DNA of 64,000 nt from assembly GCF_023073335.1 (NCBI RefSeq), contig NZ_JADPJG010000032.1, forward strand, positions 186,001 to 250,000, in the 5' to 3' direction. Below are positions 40,991 to 49,226 of this stretch, one piece after another. Position 1 is the first letter of the stretch. The number at the start of each line of letters is the position of its first letter. This stretch comes from Bradyrhizobium sp. 21. Lineage in GTDB: Bacteria > Pseudomonadota > Alphaproteobacteria > Rhizobiales > Xanthobacteraceae. The translations under genes were made by a program, and so were the position numbers. The notes beneath the pieces were generated by a model. It was not told where the DNA came from. It ran no database searches and saw only the letters and a list, made by a program, of their open reading frames with translations.

Positions 40991-41896
40991 ATGTCCCTCG
41001 TCGCCACGCTGATCTGCAACCCGAATAATCCCGCGCTCGACTCTACCATCGTCGACGGTGCCCGCGCCGTGCTGCCTCAGGCAGCTCCCGCGCACTGGCT
41101 GTTCGACGGCGTTGCAGTCGACATCCCCTTCGGCGCGGACAGTAACCTCGAAGGCGACCGCCACGCCATCGAACAGCGGCTCCGCGAGCTTCGCGGCGAC
41201 CTGCCGATCGACATCGTGGTGCAGCCAGTCGGCTTCCGGCGCAAGAAGCTTTTTCTCGCCGACATGGATTCCACCATGATCGGCCAGGAATGCATCGACG
41301 AGCTCGCCGATCTCGTCGGGGTGAAGGCCCATGTCGCAGCCATCACCGAACGCGCGATGCGCGGCGAGATCGAGTTCGAGCCGGCGCTGCGCGAGCGCGT
41401 TGCACTGCTCAAGGACCTCCCCGCCAGTGCCGTCGACGAGGTGCTGGCCAAGCGCATCACACTGACGCCGGGCGGCCGCGAACTGGTGGCGACCATGCGC
41501 GCCCACGGCGCCTATGCCTGCCTCGTCTCCGGCGGCTTCACGCTGTTCACCAGCGCGGTCGCCGCCAAGCTCGGCTTCCAGGAGAACCGCGCCAACGAGC
41601 TGGTCGTCCGCGACGGCAAGTTCACCGGCGAGGTGAAGGAGCCGATTTTAGGGCGCGCGGCAAAGCTCGCGACGCTGGTGGATTTGATGGAATCGTTCGA
41701 TCTCGACGACATCGACTCGCTGGCGGTCGGCGACGGCGCCAATGACCTGGCGATGATCCAGGCCGCGGGGCTGGGCGTGGCGTATCATGCCAAGCCGGCG
41801 GTCGCCGCCGCTGCGGCGGCGCGGATCGACCACGGCGACCTCACCGCATTGCTTTACGCGCAAGGGTATCGGCGCGAGGAGTTCGTGGAGGCGTAA
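40991..41896 (+). CDS. serB: Phosphoserine phosphatase
   Basis: 301 residues. Last step of serine synthesis. HAD motif I DMDSTMIG at 91-98 (D91 nucleophile, D93 acid/base), motif II VSGGFTLF, motif III in AAKLATLVDLME and motif IV AVGDGANDLAMIQAAGLGVAYHAKP. The ~85-residue N-terminal extension, ACT-like, is the usual form in alphaproteobacteria. Divergent from miaA by 11 bases. Confidence 0.95.
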   Translation: MSLVATLICNPNNPALDSTIVDGARAVLPQAAPAHWLFDGVAVDIPFGADSNLEGDRHAIEQRLRELRGDLPIDIVVQPVGFRRKKLFLADMDSTMIGQECIDELADLVGVKAHVAAITERAMRGEIEFEPALRERVALLKDLPASAVDEVLAKRITLTPGGRELVATMRAHGAYACLVSGGFTLFTSAVAAKLGFQENRANELVVRDGKFTGEVKEPILGRAAKLATLVDLMESFDLDDIDSLAVGDGANDLAMIQAAGLGVAYHAKPAVAAAAAARIDHGDLTALLYAQGYRREEFVEA

Positions 41897-41909
41897 CCTC
41901 CCGCTCTCC

Positions 41910-42013
41910 GCCGTCATGCCCCGCGAAGGCGGGCATCCGGTATTCCAGAGGCGGCAGTGCTTGAACCGAGACGCAGCGGCGTACTGGATCACCCGCTTTC
42001 GCAGGTGATGACA
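41910..42013. repeat. Mosaic palindromic intergenic repeat
   Basis: Two short hairpins, 41914-41936 (TGCCC and GGGCA around CGCGAAGGC) and 41988-42010 (TCACC and GGTGA), bracket an imperfect repeat. Sequences of the form GTCATnCCCCGCGAAGGCGGG...ATCC and TACTGGAT...CCCG are common intergenic repeats in Bradyrhizobium. It occupies the gap between the convergent serB and degP genes and may act as a two-way transcription barrier. Confidence 0.6.
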
Positions 42014-42037
42014 GTGAGCGCGGAGCTGAGACCGCCC

Positions 42038-43540
42038 TTACTGCACGCTTAGCGCCACGAACCGCAGCTCGCCGTCGGCATTCGACACCAGCAGCAGCAC
42101 GGACTTCTTGCCGTCCTTCTTGAGCTGGTCGACCCGCTTCTGGATGTCGGCGCCGCTGGAGACGGCCTCCTGCGCCACTTCGACGATGACGTCGCCGGCG
42201 GAGAGCCGCTTTTCGGCGGCATCCGAATTGGCGTCGACATTGGTGACCACCACGCCCTTGACGCTGTCCTTGATCTTGTAGCGCGTGCGCAAATCCTTGC
42301 TGAGCGCCGCCAGATCGAGGCCGAGCGCCTTCTGCGTCACGGTCTTTTCAGGCGCGGGCTCATCGGTCTTCACTGCGGCCTGCACCTTGTCGGGATCCTG
42401 CAACCGGCCGAGCGTGACCTTCTTGGTCTCCTCCTGCCCCTTGCGGATGATGACGACGTCGACCTCCTTGCCGACCGCCGTGTCGGCGACGACGCGGGAG
42501 AGATCCTTGGGGTCCTTGACATCCTTGCCGTCGAACTTGACGACCACGTCGCCGGGCTCGATGCCGGCGGGCTTGGCCGGGCCCTTGTCATCGACGCCGG
42601 CGACCAGCGCGCCGCGCGGCGGCTTGATGTTGAGGCTCTCGGCGATCTCGTCGGTGACGCTCTGGATACGCACCCCGAGCCAGCCGCGGCGCAGCTCGCC
42701 GAACTGACGGAGCTGGTCGACGACGCCCGCGACCGTCTTCGACGGCACGGCGAAGCCGATGCCGATCGAGCCGCCGGAGGGCGAGATGATCAGCGTGTTG
42801 ACGCCGATGACGTCGCCATCGAGGTTGAACAGCGGACCGCCGGAATTGCCGCGGTTGATGGAGGCGTCGGTCTGGATGTAGCTGTCATAGGGACCCGAGG
42901 AGATGTCGCGGTTCTTGGCCGAGACGATGCCGGCCGTCACCGTGCCGCCGAGGCTGAACGGGTTGCCGATCGCGACCACCCAGTCGCCGAGGCGCAGCTT
43001 GTCGGAATCGCCGAACTTCACGGCGATCAGCGGCTTCGGCGGCTTGAACTTCAACACCGCGAGGTCGGTCTTCTTGTCGACGCCGACCAGCTCGGCCTTG
43101 ATCTTGGTGCCGTCATTGAGGATGACGTTGATCTCGTCGGCATCCGCGATGACGTGGTTGTTGGTCACGGCGACGCCTGATGTGTCGATGATGAAGCCGG
43201 AGCCGAGCGAGTTGGTCTTGCGCGGCGGGCCGCTGTCGCCCCGCTCGCCGCCCTTGCTGCCGCCGCCGGGGCCCTTGCGGTTCTTGAAGAAGTCGTCGAA
43301 GAACTCCTCGAACGGCGAGCCGGGCGGCAGTTGCGGCATGGCGTTGCTGCCGCCGCCCTTGGCCTCGACGGTCTGCGAAGTCGAGATGTTGACGACCGCG
43401 TCGATCACCTTCTCGGCGACGTCGGCAATGCCGTCCGGTCCGCGCGCAGAGGCCGGCGTGCCGAACGCGCTGAAAGCGCTGACGGCCAGCGCGGCCAGCC
43501 CTAAGCGCAAGCGGGTCGGGGCAATGGTGGCAGCGGTCAT
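42038..43540 (-). CDS. degP: Do/DegP-family periplasmic serine protease
   Basis: 500 residues from ATG 43540 with GGAGATCACA upstream. Signal peptide to ~residue 32. Trypsin-like triad H129, D159 and S233 (NNHV, KTDLAVLKF, NRGNSGGPLF), then PDZ1 (RRGWLGVRIQSV) and PDZ2 (DVIVEVAQEAVSSGADIQ). A Gly/Ser/Pro-rich linker (~60-110) precedes the protease core in place of the regulatory LA loop. Handles misfolded envelope proteins. Follows hflK-hflC-DUF2065, a conserved alphaproteobacterial order. Confidence 0.94.
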   Translation of the reverse strand: MTAATIAPTRLRLGLAALAVSAFSAFGTPASARGPDGIADVAEKVIDAVVNISTSQTVEAKGGGSNAMPQLPPGSPFEEFFDDFFKNRKGPGGGSKGGERGDSGPPRKTNSLGSGFIIDTSGVAVTNNHVIADADEINVILNDGTKIKAELVGVDKKTDLAVLKFKPPKPLIAVKFGDSDKLRLGDWVVAIGNPFSLGGTVTAGIVSAKNRDISSGPYDSYIQTDASINRGNSGGPLFNLDGDVIGVNTLIISPSGGSIGIGFAVPSKTVAGVVDQLRQFGELRRGWLGVRIQSVTDEIAESLNIKPPRGALVAGVDDKGPAKPAGIEPGDVVVKFDGKDVKDPKDLSRVVADTAVGKEVDVVIIRKGQEETKKVTLGRLQDPDKVQAAVKTDEPAPEKTVTQKALGLDLAALSKDLRTRYKIKDSVKGVVVTNVDANSDAAEKRLSAGDVIVEVAQEAVSSGADIQKRVDQLKKDGKKSVLLLVSNADGELRFVALSVQ

Positions 43541-43684
43541 TGTGATCTCCAGGAAACAAGGATTCGGCGTCAAGACTGCGCTCGAACGGGGGGACGGCGC
43601 AAGCGCGGACGTTAACGGGCCTCAACGCCCGGATAATAAGACGAAAACCGGCCCCTCGCCTTCACTTTGGCGTTGGCGCGAAGG

Positions 43685-43891
43685 CTAAATTGGACGCCGC
43701 ATAACCCAGATCAGAATCAGGCCGGCCACGGCCGAACCGATCCCCACCGCCCGCAGGACATTGTCCGGTGTGGCCATGGCGCTTTTCATGGCCTTGCGCA
43801 TCCAGGCCGGACTTGCCGCGAACATCAAGCCTTCCAGCACGAACAGGATGCCCAAGCCGATGAGGAAGTCGGCGAACGCAATGGACCTCAT
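43685..43891 (-). CDS. DUF2065 small inner-membrane protein
   Basis: 68 residues with two hydrophobic helices (FLIGLGILFVLEGLMFAASP and AVGIGSAVAGLILIWVMRR). Matches YjeT-type DUF2065 proteins. Characteristically encoded between hflC and degP in Rhizobiales. Function not established; a role in the HflKC membrane complex is plausible by position. Confidence 0.88.
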   Translation of the reverse strand: MRSIAFADFLIGLGILFVLEGLMFAASPAWMRKAMKSAMATPDNVLRAVGIGSAVAGLILIWVMRRPI

Positions 43892-43962
43892 CGGATTGGA
43901 ACCTCCCGCTGTGCTGTTCTTGTCTGGACGAGGGGCGGCCGGATCTGCCGCCCTCGTCTGGC

Positions 43963-44856
43963 TTACGGATTCGCTGGCGTGGTCGCCGTCTTGCCGCTCG
44001 GGTTACTGAAATACCGGAAGAAATCCGAATCGGGGCGCAGCAGAAAGCGGGTGTCGCTCGAACGCAGCCCATTCTCATACGCCGTCATCGACCGGTAGAA
44101 GGCGAAGAAGTCCGCGTCCTTGCCGTAGGCCTCCGCGAACAAGCGGTTGCGCTCGGCGTCACCCACGCCGCGCGTCTGCTCGGCGGTCGAGTTGGCTTCG
44201 GCAATGATCACCGTCGCCTCGCGGTCGGCCTTGGAGCGGATCTCCTGCGCCTTCTGACCACCCTGCGCGCGGAACTCGGCGGCTTCTCGCTGACGTTCGG
44301 TCTGCATCCGCTGGTAGACGGCCTGGCTGTTCTGCTCCGGCAGGTCGGCGCGGCGGATGCGGACGTCGACCACCTCGATGCCATAACCGTCGGCCTCGTG
44401 GTCGAGTTGCTCGCGGATGCGTCCCATCAGCTTCTCACGCTCGTCCCGCACCACGGTGATGAAGTTGACCTCGCCGAGAACGCGGCGCAGCGCCGCGTTC
44501 AGCAGCGACGTGAGCTGGAGGTTGGCGGCCTGGATCGAGCCGACGCTCTGGTAGAAACGCAACGCGTCCTTGATCCGATAACGCGCGAAGGCGTCGACCA
44601 CGAGACGCTTCTGATCGGAGGCGATCACCTCCTGCGAGGGATTCTCCAGGTCGAGGATCCGCTTGTCGATGTTGATCACGGAGTTCCAGGGCGCCTTGAA
44701 GTGCAGCCCGGGGTCCGTGACGACGTCCACCGGCTTACCGAATTGCAGCACGATGGTCTGCTCGGTCTGCTGCACGGTGAACAGCGACATGTAGGCGACG
44801 ATCAGGACCAGGAGAAGTCCGAGAAGCCCGACGATACCTGTAACCGGAGACCTCAT
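43963..44856 (-). CDS. hflC: HflC, FtsH-modulating SPFH protein
   Basis: 297 residues: an N-terminal membrane anchor (GLLGLLLVLIVAYMSLFTVQQTEQTIVLQFGKPV), SPFH/band-7 domain with DKRILDLENPSQEVIASDQKRLVVDAFARYRI, and a long helical coiled-coil region with YQRMQTERQREAAEFRAQGGQKAQEIRSKADREATVI. Forms a cage with HflK around FtsH in the inner membrane. Overlaps hflK by 4 bases. Confidence 0.95.
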   Translation of the reverse strand: MRSPVTGIVGLLGLLLVLIVAYMSLFTVQQTEQTIVLQFGKPVDVVTDPGLHFKAPWNSVINIDKRILDLENPSQEVIASDQKRLVVDAFARYRIKDALRFYQSVGSIQAANLQLTSLLNAALRRVLGEVNFITVVRDEREKLMGRIREQLDHEADGYGIEVVDVRIRRADLPEQNSQAVYQRMQTERQREAAEFRAQGGQKAQEIRSKADREATVIIAEANSTAEQTRGVGDAERNRLFAEAYGKDADFFAFYRSMTAYENGLRSSDTRFLLRPDSDFFRYFSNPSGKTATTPANP

Positions 44857-45992
44857 CGGGTGGCCCCGCTCGACTGCTGGCCGGTGGTGGCGGGCCGCTG
44901 CTTGGGCGTCAATTCGTTGAGCGGAAGATAGGGCACGACGCCCTGGCCAGAGGAGCTTCCGTCATAGATCAGCTTTTCCGAGCCGCCGAGCACGCGCTCC
45001 ATCGTCTCCAGATAAATTCGTTCACGCGTCACGTCGGGCGCCTTCTTGTACTCTTCGTACACCTTCAGGAAGCGAGAGCTTTGGCCCTTGGCCTCGGCAA
45101 CCGCCTGCTCCTTGTAGCCTTCGGCCGCCTGCACGATCTGCGCCGCGCGGCCGCGCGCATCCGGCACGATCTTGTTGGCGTAGGTCTGCGCTTCGTTCTG
45201 CAACTGCTCGAGGTTGGCGCGCGCAGCCTGCACGTCGCGGAACGCATCGATCACCTGCGCCGGCGGATCGACCTTTTGCATCTGCACCTGGGCGATCTGA
45301 ATGCCGGCGCCGTAGCTGTCGAGTGTCTTCTGCATCAGGTCCTGCACATTGGTCTCGTTCTGCGTGCGCGCCCCGGTCAGGATCGGCTGGATGTTGGAGC
45401 GACCGATCACCTCGCGCATCGCGCTCTCGGCGACGGCCTTCACGGTGCCTTCGGGGTTCTGGATGTTGAACAGGAAGTTGCCGACGCCGTTCGGCTTGAT
45501 GCGCCAGAGCACGGTGAAGTCGACATCGACGATGTTCTCGTCGCCGGTCAGCATCAGGCTTTCTTCCGGCACGTCGCGAATCGAGCGGCCGCGCCGGGCC
45601 GGATCATCGATCAGCGTCATGCCGATGGAAATGGTGGAGACGCGCAGCGCCTTCGGCAGCAGCACCGTTTCGATCGGATAGGGCAAATGATAGTTCAGGC
45701 CCGGGTCCACGGTCCGCACGTGCTTGCCGAAACGCAGCACGACGCCCTGTTCTTCAGACTGCACGCGGAAAAAGCCCGACAACAGCCACAGCGCGATGAT
45801 GATGAGCAGGATCAGCGTGATGCCGACGCCGGAGAAATAGCCGCCCGGCATGATCTGCTGGAGGCGGTCCTGGCCGCGCCGCAAAAGGTCTTCCAGATCC
45901 GGCGGCCTCGGTCCGACGGGTTGCGGGCCGTTGCCCCATGGTCCCTTCGGACCCGAGCCCCATGGGCCACCGCCCTGATTCTTCCACGGCAT
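44853..45992 (-). CDS. hflK: HflK, FtsH-modulating SPFH protein
   Basis: 379 residues from ATG 45992. Gly/Pro-rich cytoplasmic N-terminus (PWKNQGGGPWGSGPKGPWG), membrane segment ~56-76, SPFH domain with EEQGVVLRFGKHVRTVDPGLNYHLPYPIE, and the C-terminal helical bundle ending in a Gln/Pro-rich tail. With HflC it restrains FtsH proteolysis of membrane proteins. An upstream frame to 46040 is open but is not needed. Confidence 0.95.
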   Translation of the reverse strand: MPWKNQGGGPWGSGPKGPWGNGPQPVGPRPPDLEDLLRRGQDRLQQIMPGGYFSGVGITLILLIIIALWLLSGFFRVQSEEQGVVLRFGKHVRTVDPGLNYHLPYPIETVLLPKALRVSTISIGMTLIDDPARRGRSIRDVPEESLMLTGDENIVDVDFTVLWRIKPNGVGNFLFNIQNPEGTVKAVAESAMREVIGRSNIQPILTGARTQNETNVQDLMQKTLDSYGAGIQIAQVQMQKVDPPAQVIDAFRDVQAARANLEQLQNEAQTYANKIVPDARGRAAQIVQAAEGYKEQAVAEAKGQSSRFLKVYEEYKKAPDVTRERIYLETMERVLGGSEKLIYDGSSSGQGVVPYLPLNELTPKQRPATTGQQSSGATR

Positions 45993-46128
45993 TCGACGTT
46001 CTCCTCGGCAGACCGGCACTAGAACTAAGCCGGCCCGCATTGTCTGGTCCGGCTTTATAGGGGACAGGCAGGTCCCTTACAACGCAGCCCTCGCCGTCCT
46101 CCCGAGCTAAGCTCGGGGGCAGAAAAGT

Positions 46129-46142
46129 CAATGTTAACATTG
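46129..46142. promoter_or_regulatory. 14-base perfect palindrome between folA and hflK
   Basis: CAATGTTAACATTG, uninterrupted dyad, 11 bases downstream of the folA stop and ~137 bases upstream of hflK. An adjacent 7-base hairpin (CCCGAGC and GCTCGGG, 46102-46118) follows. Could be an operator for hflKC or part of the folA transcript end; no U-run. Confidence 0.35.
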
Positions 46143-46152
46143 GCAAATGCGG

Positions 46153-46668
46153 TTAATGGCGCGGCCGCCGACGATATGTCACATAGGAGAAGTCGGCGCT
46201 GTCGTCGGATCCGGCCGGATGACGGACACGCGCCGTCTCCTCCCAATCCGCCTTGTCGATGTCAAAATGGGTGTCGCCTTCGGGCCGCGCATGCACTTCG
46301 GTGATTTCGAGGCGATCGGCGCGATCGAGCCATTGCCGATAGATCTCGGCGCCCCCGATCACTGTGATCTCGGCGACCGAACGCCGCAGGGCATCGCCAC
46401 GCGCGACGGCGCCTGCATTGGCAGCCGATGTCGTGACGATGGCGCCAGTGGCGCGATAATCCGGATCGCGCGTGACGACGATGTTGGTGCGGCCCGGTAG
46501 CGGCCGGCGGCCGGGCAATGATTCAAAGGTCTTGCGCCCCATGATCACGGGTCTGCCGATCGTGAGCGCCTTGAAACGCTGCATGTCGGATTTCAATCGC
46601 CACGGAATTGCGCCACCTGCGCCGATGACGCCGTTCTCTGCGATCGCGACGACGAAGACAATCTCCAT
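46153..46668 (-). CDS. folA: Dihydrofolate reductase
   Basis: 171 residues from ATG 46668, which shares one base with the upstream stop (TGATG). Reduces dihydrofolate using NADPH; regenerates the folate spent by ThyA, encoded two genes upstream. IPWRLKSDMQRFK (W23, catalytic acid D28), RPVIMGRKTFESLP, and IGGAEIYRQWL (NADPH diphosphate site). C-terminal VTYRRRPRH. Longer frame upstream belongs to a shadow. Confidence 0.95.
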   Translation of the reverse strand: MEIVFVVAIAENGVIGAGGAIPWRLKSDMQRFKALTIGRPVIMGRKTFESLPGRRPLPGRTNIVVTRDPDYRATGAIVTTSAANAGAVARGDALRRSVAEITVIGGAEIYRQWLDRADRLEITEVHARPEGDTHFDIDKADWEETARVRHPAGSDDSADFSYVTYRRRPRH

Positions 46669-47153
46669 CACACCCCCTTCCCGGCCAGACGTGTCAATGC
46701 CGGCCCGGTCACCCGGCAGAGCGTCCAGTCGTCCAGCATGACGGCGCCGAGCGATTTGTAGAAGGCGATCGACGGCGCGTTCCAGTCGAGCACCGCCCAT
46801 TGCAGGCGCGACCAGCCGTTGTCGACGCATTCCTTTGCGAGATAGATCAGCAGCGCCTTGCCGAGGCCTTTGCCCCGATGCGACGGCCGCACATACAGAT
46901 CTTCGAGATAGATGCCGTGGCGGCCGCTGAAGGTGGAGAAATTCTTGAACCAGACCGCAAAGCCGACCGCCTCGCCGTCCCACTCCGCGATCGCGCAATA
47001 GAGCTGCGGCCGCTCGCCGAACAACGCGTCCGCGATGTCAGCCTCGGTCGCCTCGACCTCGTGCGATAGCTTCTCGTACTCGGCAAGCTCGCGAATGAAG
47101 GCGAGAACGAGTCCGGCCTCGGCGGAATGCGCGCGGCGGATATTGAGCGACAT
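46668..47153 (-). CDS. GNAT N-acetyltransferase
   Basis: 161 residues. GNAT fold with acetyl-CoA loop RPSHRGKGLGKALLIYLAKEC (~90-110) and the YLEDLYV strand before it; RLQWAVLDWNAPSIAFYKSLGA is the C-terminal motif typical of spermidine/diamine acetyltransferase-like GNATs. Inserted between thyA (5 bases upstream) and folA (1-base overlap), so cotranscribed with them; link to folate metabolism unknown. Confidence 0.9.
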   Translation of the reverse strand: MSLNIRRAHSAEAGLVLAFIRELAEYEKLSHEVEATEADIADALFGERPQLYCAIAEWDGEAVGFAVWFKNFSTFSGRHGIYLEDLYVRPSHRGKGLGKALLIYLAKECVDNGWSRLQWAVLDWNAPSIAFYKSLGAVMLDDWTLCRVTGPALTRLAGKGV

Positions 47154-47158
47154 CCGCG

Positions 47159-47953
47159 TCAGACCGCGACTTCCGCCTTGATGTGCGGATGCGGGTCGTA
47201 GCCGACGAGTTCGAAGTCCTCGTAGCGGAAGGAGAAGATATCCTTCACCTCGGGATTGATGCGCATCACCGGCAGCGCGCGCGGCGCGCGCGTCAGCTGA
47301 AGCCGCGCCTGCTCAAGATGGTTGGAATAGAGATGGGTGTCGCCGAACGAATGCACGAAGTCGCCGGGCTTCAGGCCGGTGACCTGCGCCACCATCAGGG
47401 TGAGCAGCGCATAGGAGGCGATGTTGAAGGGCACGCCGAGGAACACATCGGCCGAGCGCTGATAAAGCTGGCATGACAGCTTGCCGTTGGCGACGTAGAA
47501 CTGGAACAGGCAGTGGCACGGCGGCAGCGCCATCTTGTCCACTTCGGCCGGATTCCAGGCCGAGACGATCAGGCGGCGCGAGTCCGGGTTGCGCTTGATC
47601 ATGTCGACGACATTGGCGATCTGATCGATGCTGCGTCCGTCCGGTGCCGGCCAGGAGCGCCATTGATGACCATAGACCGGACCGAGATCGCCGTTGGCGT
47701 CCGCCCACTCGTCCCAGATGGTGACGCCGTTGTCGCGCAGATATTTGACGTTGGTGTCGCCCTTCAGAAACCACAGCAGCTCATGCACGATCGCCTTCAG
47801 CGGCAGGCGCTTGGTGGTCAGCATCGGGAAGCCGGCGGACAGGTTGAAGCGCATCTGATGACCGAACACCGACAGCGTGCCGGTGCCGGTCCGGTCGGTC
47901 TTCTCGGCGCCGTCTGAAAGAATCCGCTCGAGCAGGTCCTGATACTGGTGCAT
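47159..47953 (-). CDS. thyA: Thymidylate synthase
   Basis: 264 residues, identical in length to the E. coli enzyme. Methylates dUMP with methylenetetrahydrofolate, producing dihydrofolate. DRTGTGTLSVFGHQMRFNL (R21 phosphate site), WDEWADANGDLGPVYGHQWR, catalytic C146 in LPPCHC, DVFLGVPFNIASYALL and the IKAEVAV end. Heads the thyA-GNAT-folA cluster. Confidence 0.97.
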   Translation of the reverse strand: MHQYQDLLERILSDGAEKTDRTGTGTLSVFGHQMRFNLSAGFPMLTTKRLPLKAIVHELLWFLKGDTNVKYLRDNGVTIWDEWADANGDLGPVYGHQWRSWPAPDGRSIDQIANVVDMIKRNPDSRRLIVSAWNPAEVDKMALPPCHCLFQFYVANGKLSCQLYQRSADVFLGVPFNIASYALLTLMVAQVTGLKPGDFVHSFGDTHLYSNHLEQARLQLTRAPRALPVMRINPEVKDIFSFRYEDFELVGYDPHPHIKAEVAV

Positions 47954-48122
47954 GTGCGTGGGCCTTTGGGGAGGCGGCGAACTTAGCGGCCACCCCCGCG
48001 CTGCGACAGCGGCGATTCGCCATCCACAGGCATTATACCCGGAAAAATGAGCGTTCCCGGTGCAAAGGACAAGGGGCGGAACTCAGCATCCTGCCCCTCG
48101 CCTATCAGGTTGATCGTGCTGG

Positions 48123-49106
48123 CTAACTTGCCGGCTTGAGCACCGGGGTCCACTTCGCGATTTCGTTTTTCACGAGGGTGGCCAGCGCCTCGGGGGTCCT
48201 GTCCGCCGGGCCCGGGATGACGCTGCCGAGCTCGAGCAGGCGCTTGCGCACGGTCTCGTCGTCGAGCGCCTTGACGGCGGCGGCGTTCAGGCTCGCCACG
48301 ATCGCCGGCGAGGTCCCCTTCGGCGCGAACATCGCATTCCAGGCCTGGGCCTGGAACGCAGGAAGCCCGGCCTCCGCCGTCGTCGGCACATTCGGCAGCG
48401 ACGGGTTGCGCTCCGCGGTTGCGATCGCATAGGCCTTGATGGTGCCGGCGTTGATCTGTGGCACGGCATTGACGATCTGGTCGCAGATGTAATCGACCTG
48501 GCCCGCCACCAGCGCGTTCATCGCGGGCCCCGTGCCGTTGAAGGGCACACCAACCGGCTTGATGTCGAGGATGGCGTGCAGCAACTCGCAGGACACATGC
48601 GAGACCGAACCGATTCCGGCATGCGCAGCGTTCACCTTCTCGGCATTGGCCTTCACGTAAGTCGCGAACTCCTTGAGGTCCTTCGGCGGAAAATCCTTGC
48701 GCGCCAGGATCAGGATCGGCGTGCCCGCGAGCAGCGCGATCGGCTCGAAATCCTTTTCGGGATGATAGGCGAGCTTGGGATAGAGCGGCACGGAGGCGGC
48801 GTGCGTGCCCATATGCCCGGTGATGAGCGTATAGCCGTCATTGGCCGCCCGCGCGGCGCGCGTGGTCGCGGTGGTGCCGCCGGCCCCGACCACGTTCTCG
48901 ATGATGATGCTCTGTCCCAGCGTCTGCGCCATGCGACCGGTGACGATGCGCGAGATCACGTCGGTCGGTCCGCCCGCTGCGAACGGCACGATCATGGTGA
49001 TGCTGCGCGTCGGATAGGTCTGCGCCGCGGCCGGTGCGACAAAGGCGCACAACGATGCCAGCGCTGCAGCACATGCGCTCGTAGCGAGTGTGCGAATGGA
49101 AGTCAT
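48123..49106 (-). CDS. tctC: Bug/TctC-family periplasmic solute-binding protein
   Basis: 327 residues; signal peptide to ~residue 28 (APAAAQTYPTRS). TctC signatures: ITMIVPFAAGGPTDVISRIVTGRM, IIENVVGAGGTTATTRAARAANDGYTLITGH, GVPFNGTGPAMNALVAGQVDYICDQ and AWNAMFAPKGTSPAIV. Delivers a carboxylate to the TctAB pair encoded just upstream on the same strand, though an intrinsic terminator intervenes. Confidence 0.93.
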   Translation of the reverse strand: MTSIRTLATSACAAALASLCAFVAPAAAQTYPTRSITMIVPFAAGGPTDVISRIVTGRMAQTLGQSIIIENVVGAGGTTATTRAARAANDGYTLITGHMGTHAASVPLYPKLAYHPEKDFEPIALLAGTPILILARKDFPPKDLKEFATYVKANAEKVNAAHAGIGSVSHVSCELLHAILDIKPVGVPFNGTGPAMNALVAGQVDYICDQIVNAVPQINAGTIKAYAIATAERNPSLPNVPTTAEAGLPAFQAQAWNAMFAPKGTSPAIVASLNAAAVKALDDETVRKRLLELGSVIPGPADRTPEALATLVKNEIAKWTPVLKPAS

Positions 49107-49125
49107 ATCGTTTCCCCCGGGACAT

Positions 49126-49156
49126 AAAAAATGCCGGCCACAAGGACCGGCATTTT
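49126..49156 (-). terminator. Intrinsic terminator between tctA and tctC
   Basis: AAAATGCCGG (49128-49137) and CCGGCATTTT (49147-49156) form a perfect 10-base stem with a 9-base loop. In the direction of the tct genes the stem is followed by a U-run (complement of 49126-49130). It should end most tctBA transcripts ahead of the tctC gene, which starts 20 bases later. Confidence 0.8.
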
Positions 49157-49226
49157 CATTTCACGAAGCCGTCACACAAGTCGATTCGACTTCCGAATGC
49201 GGCGCGCCGACGCAGGCGCGGCGCCT

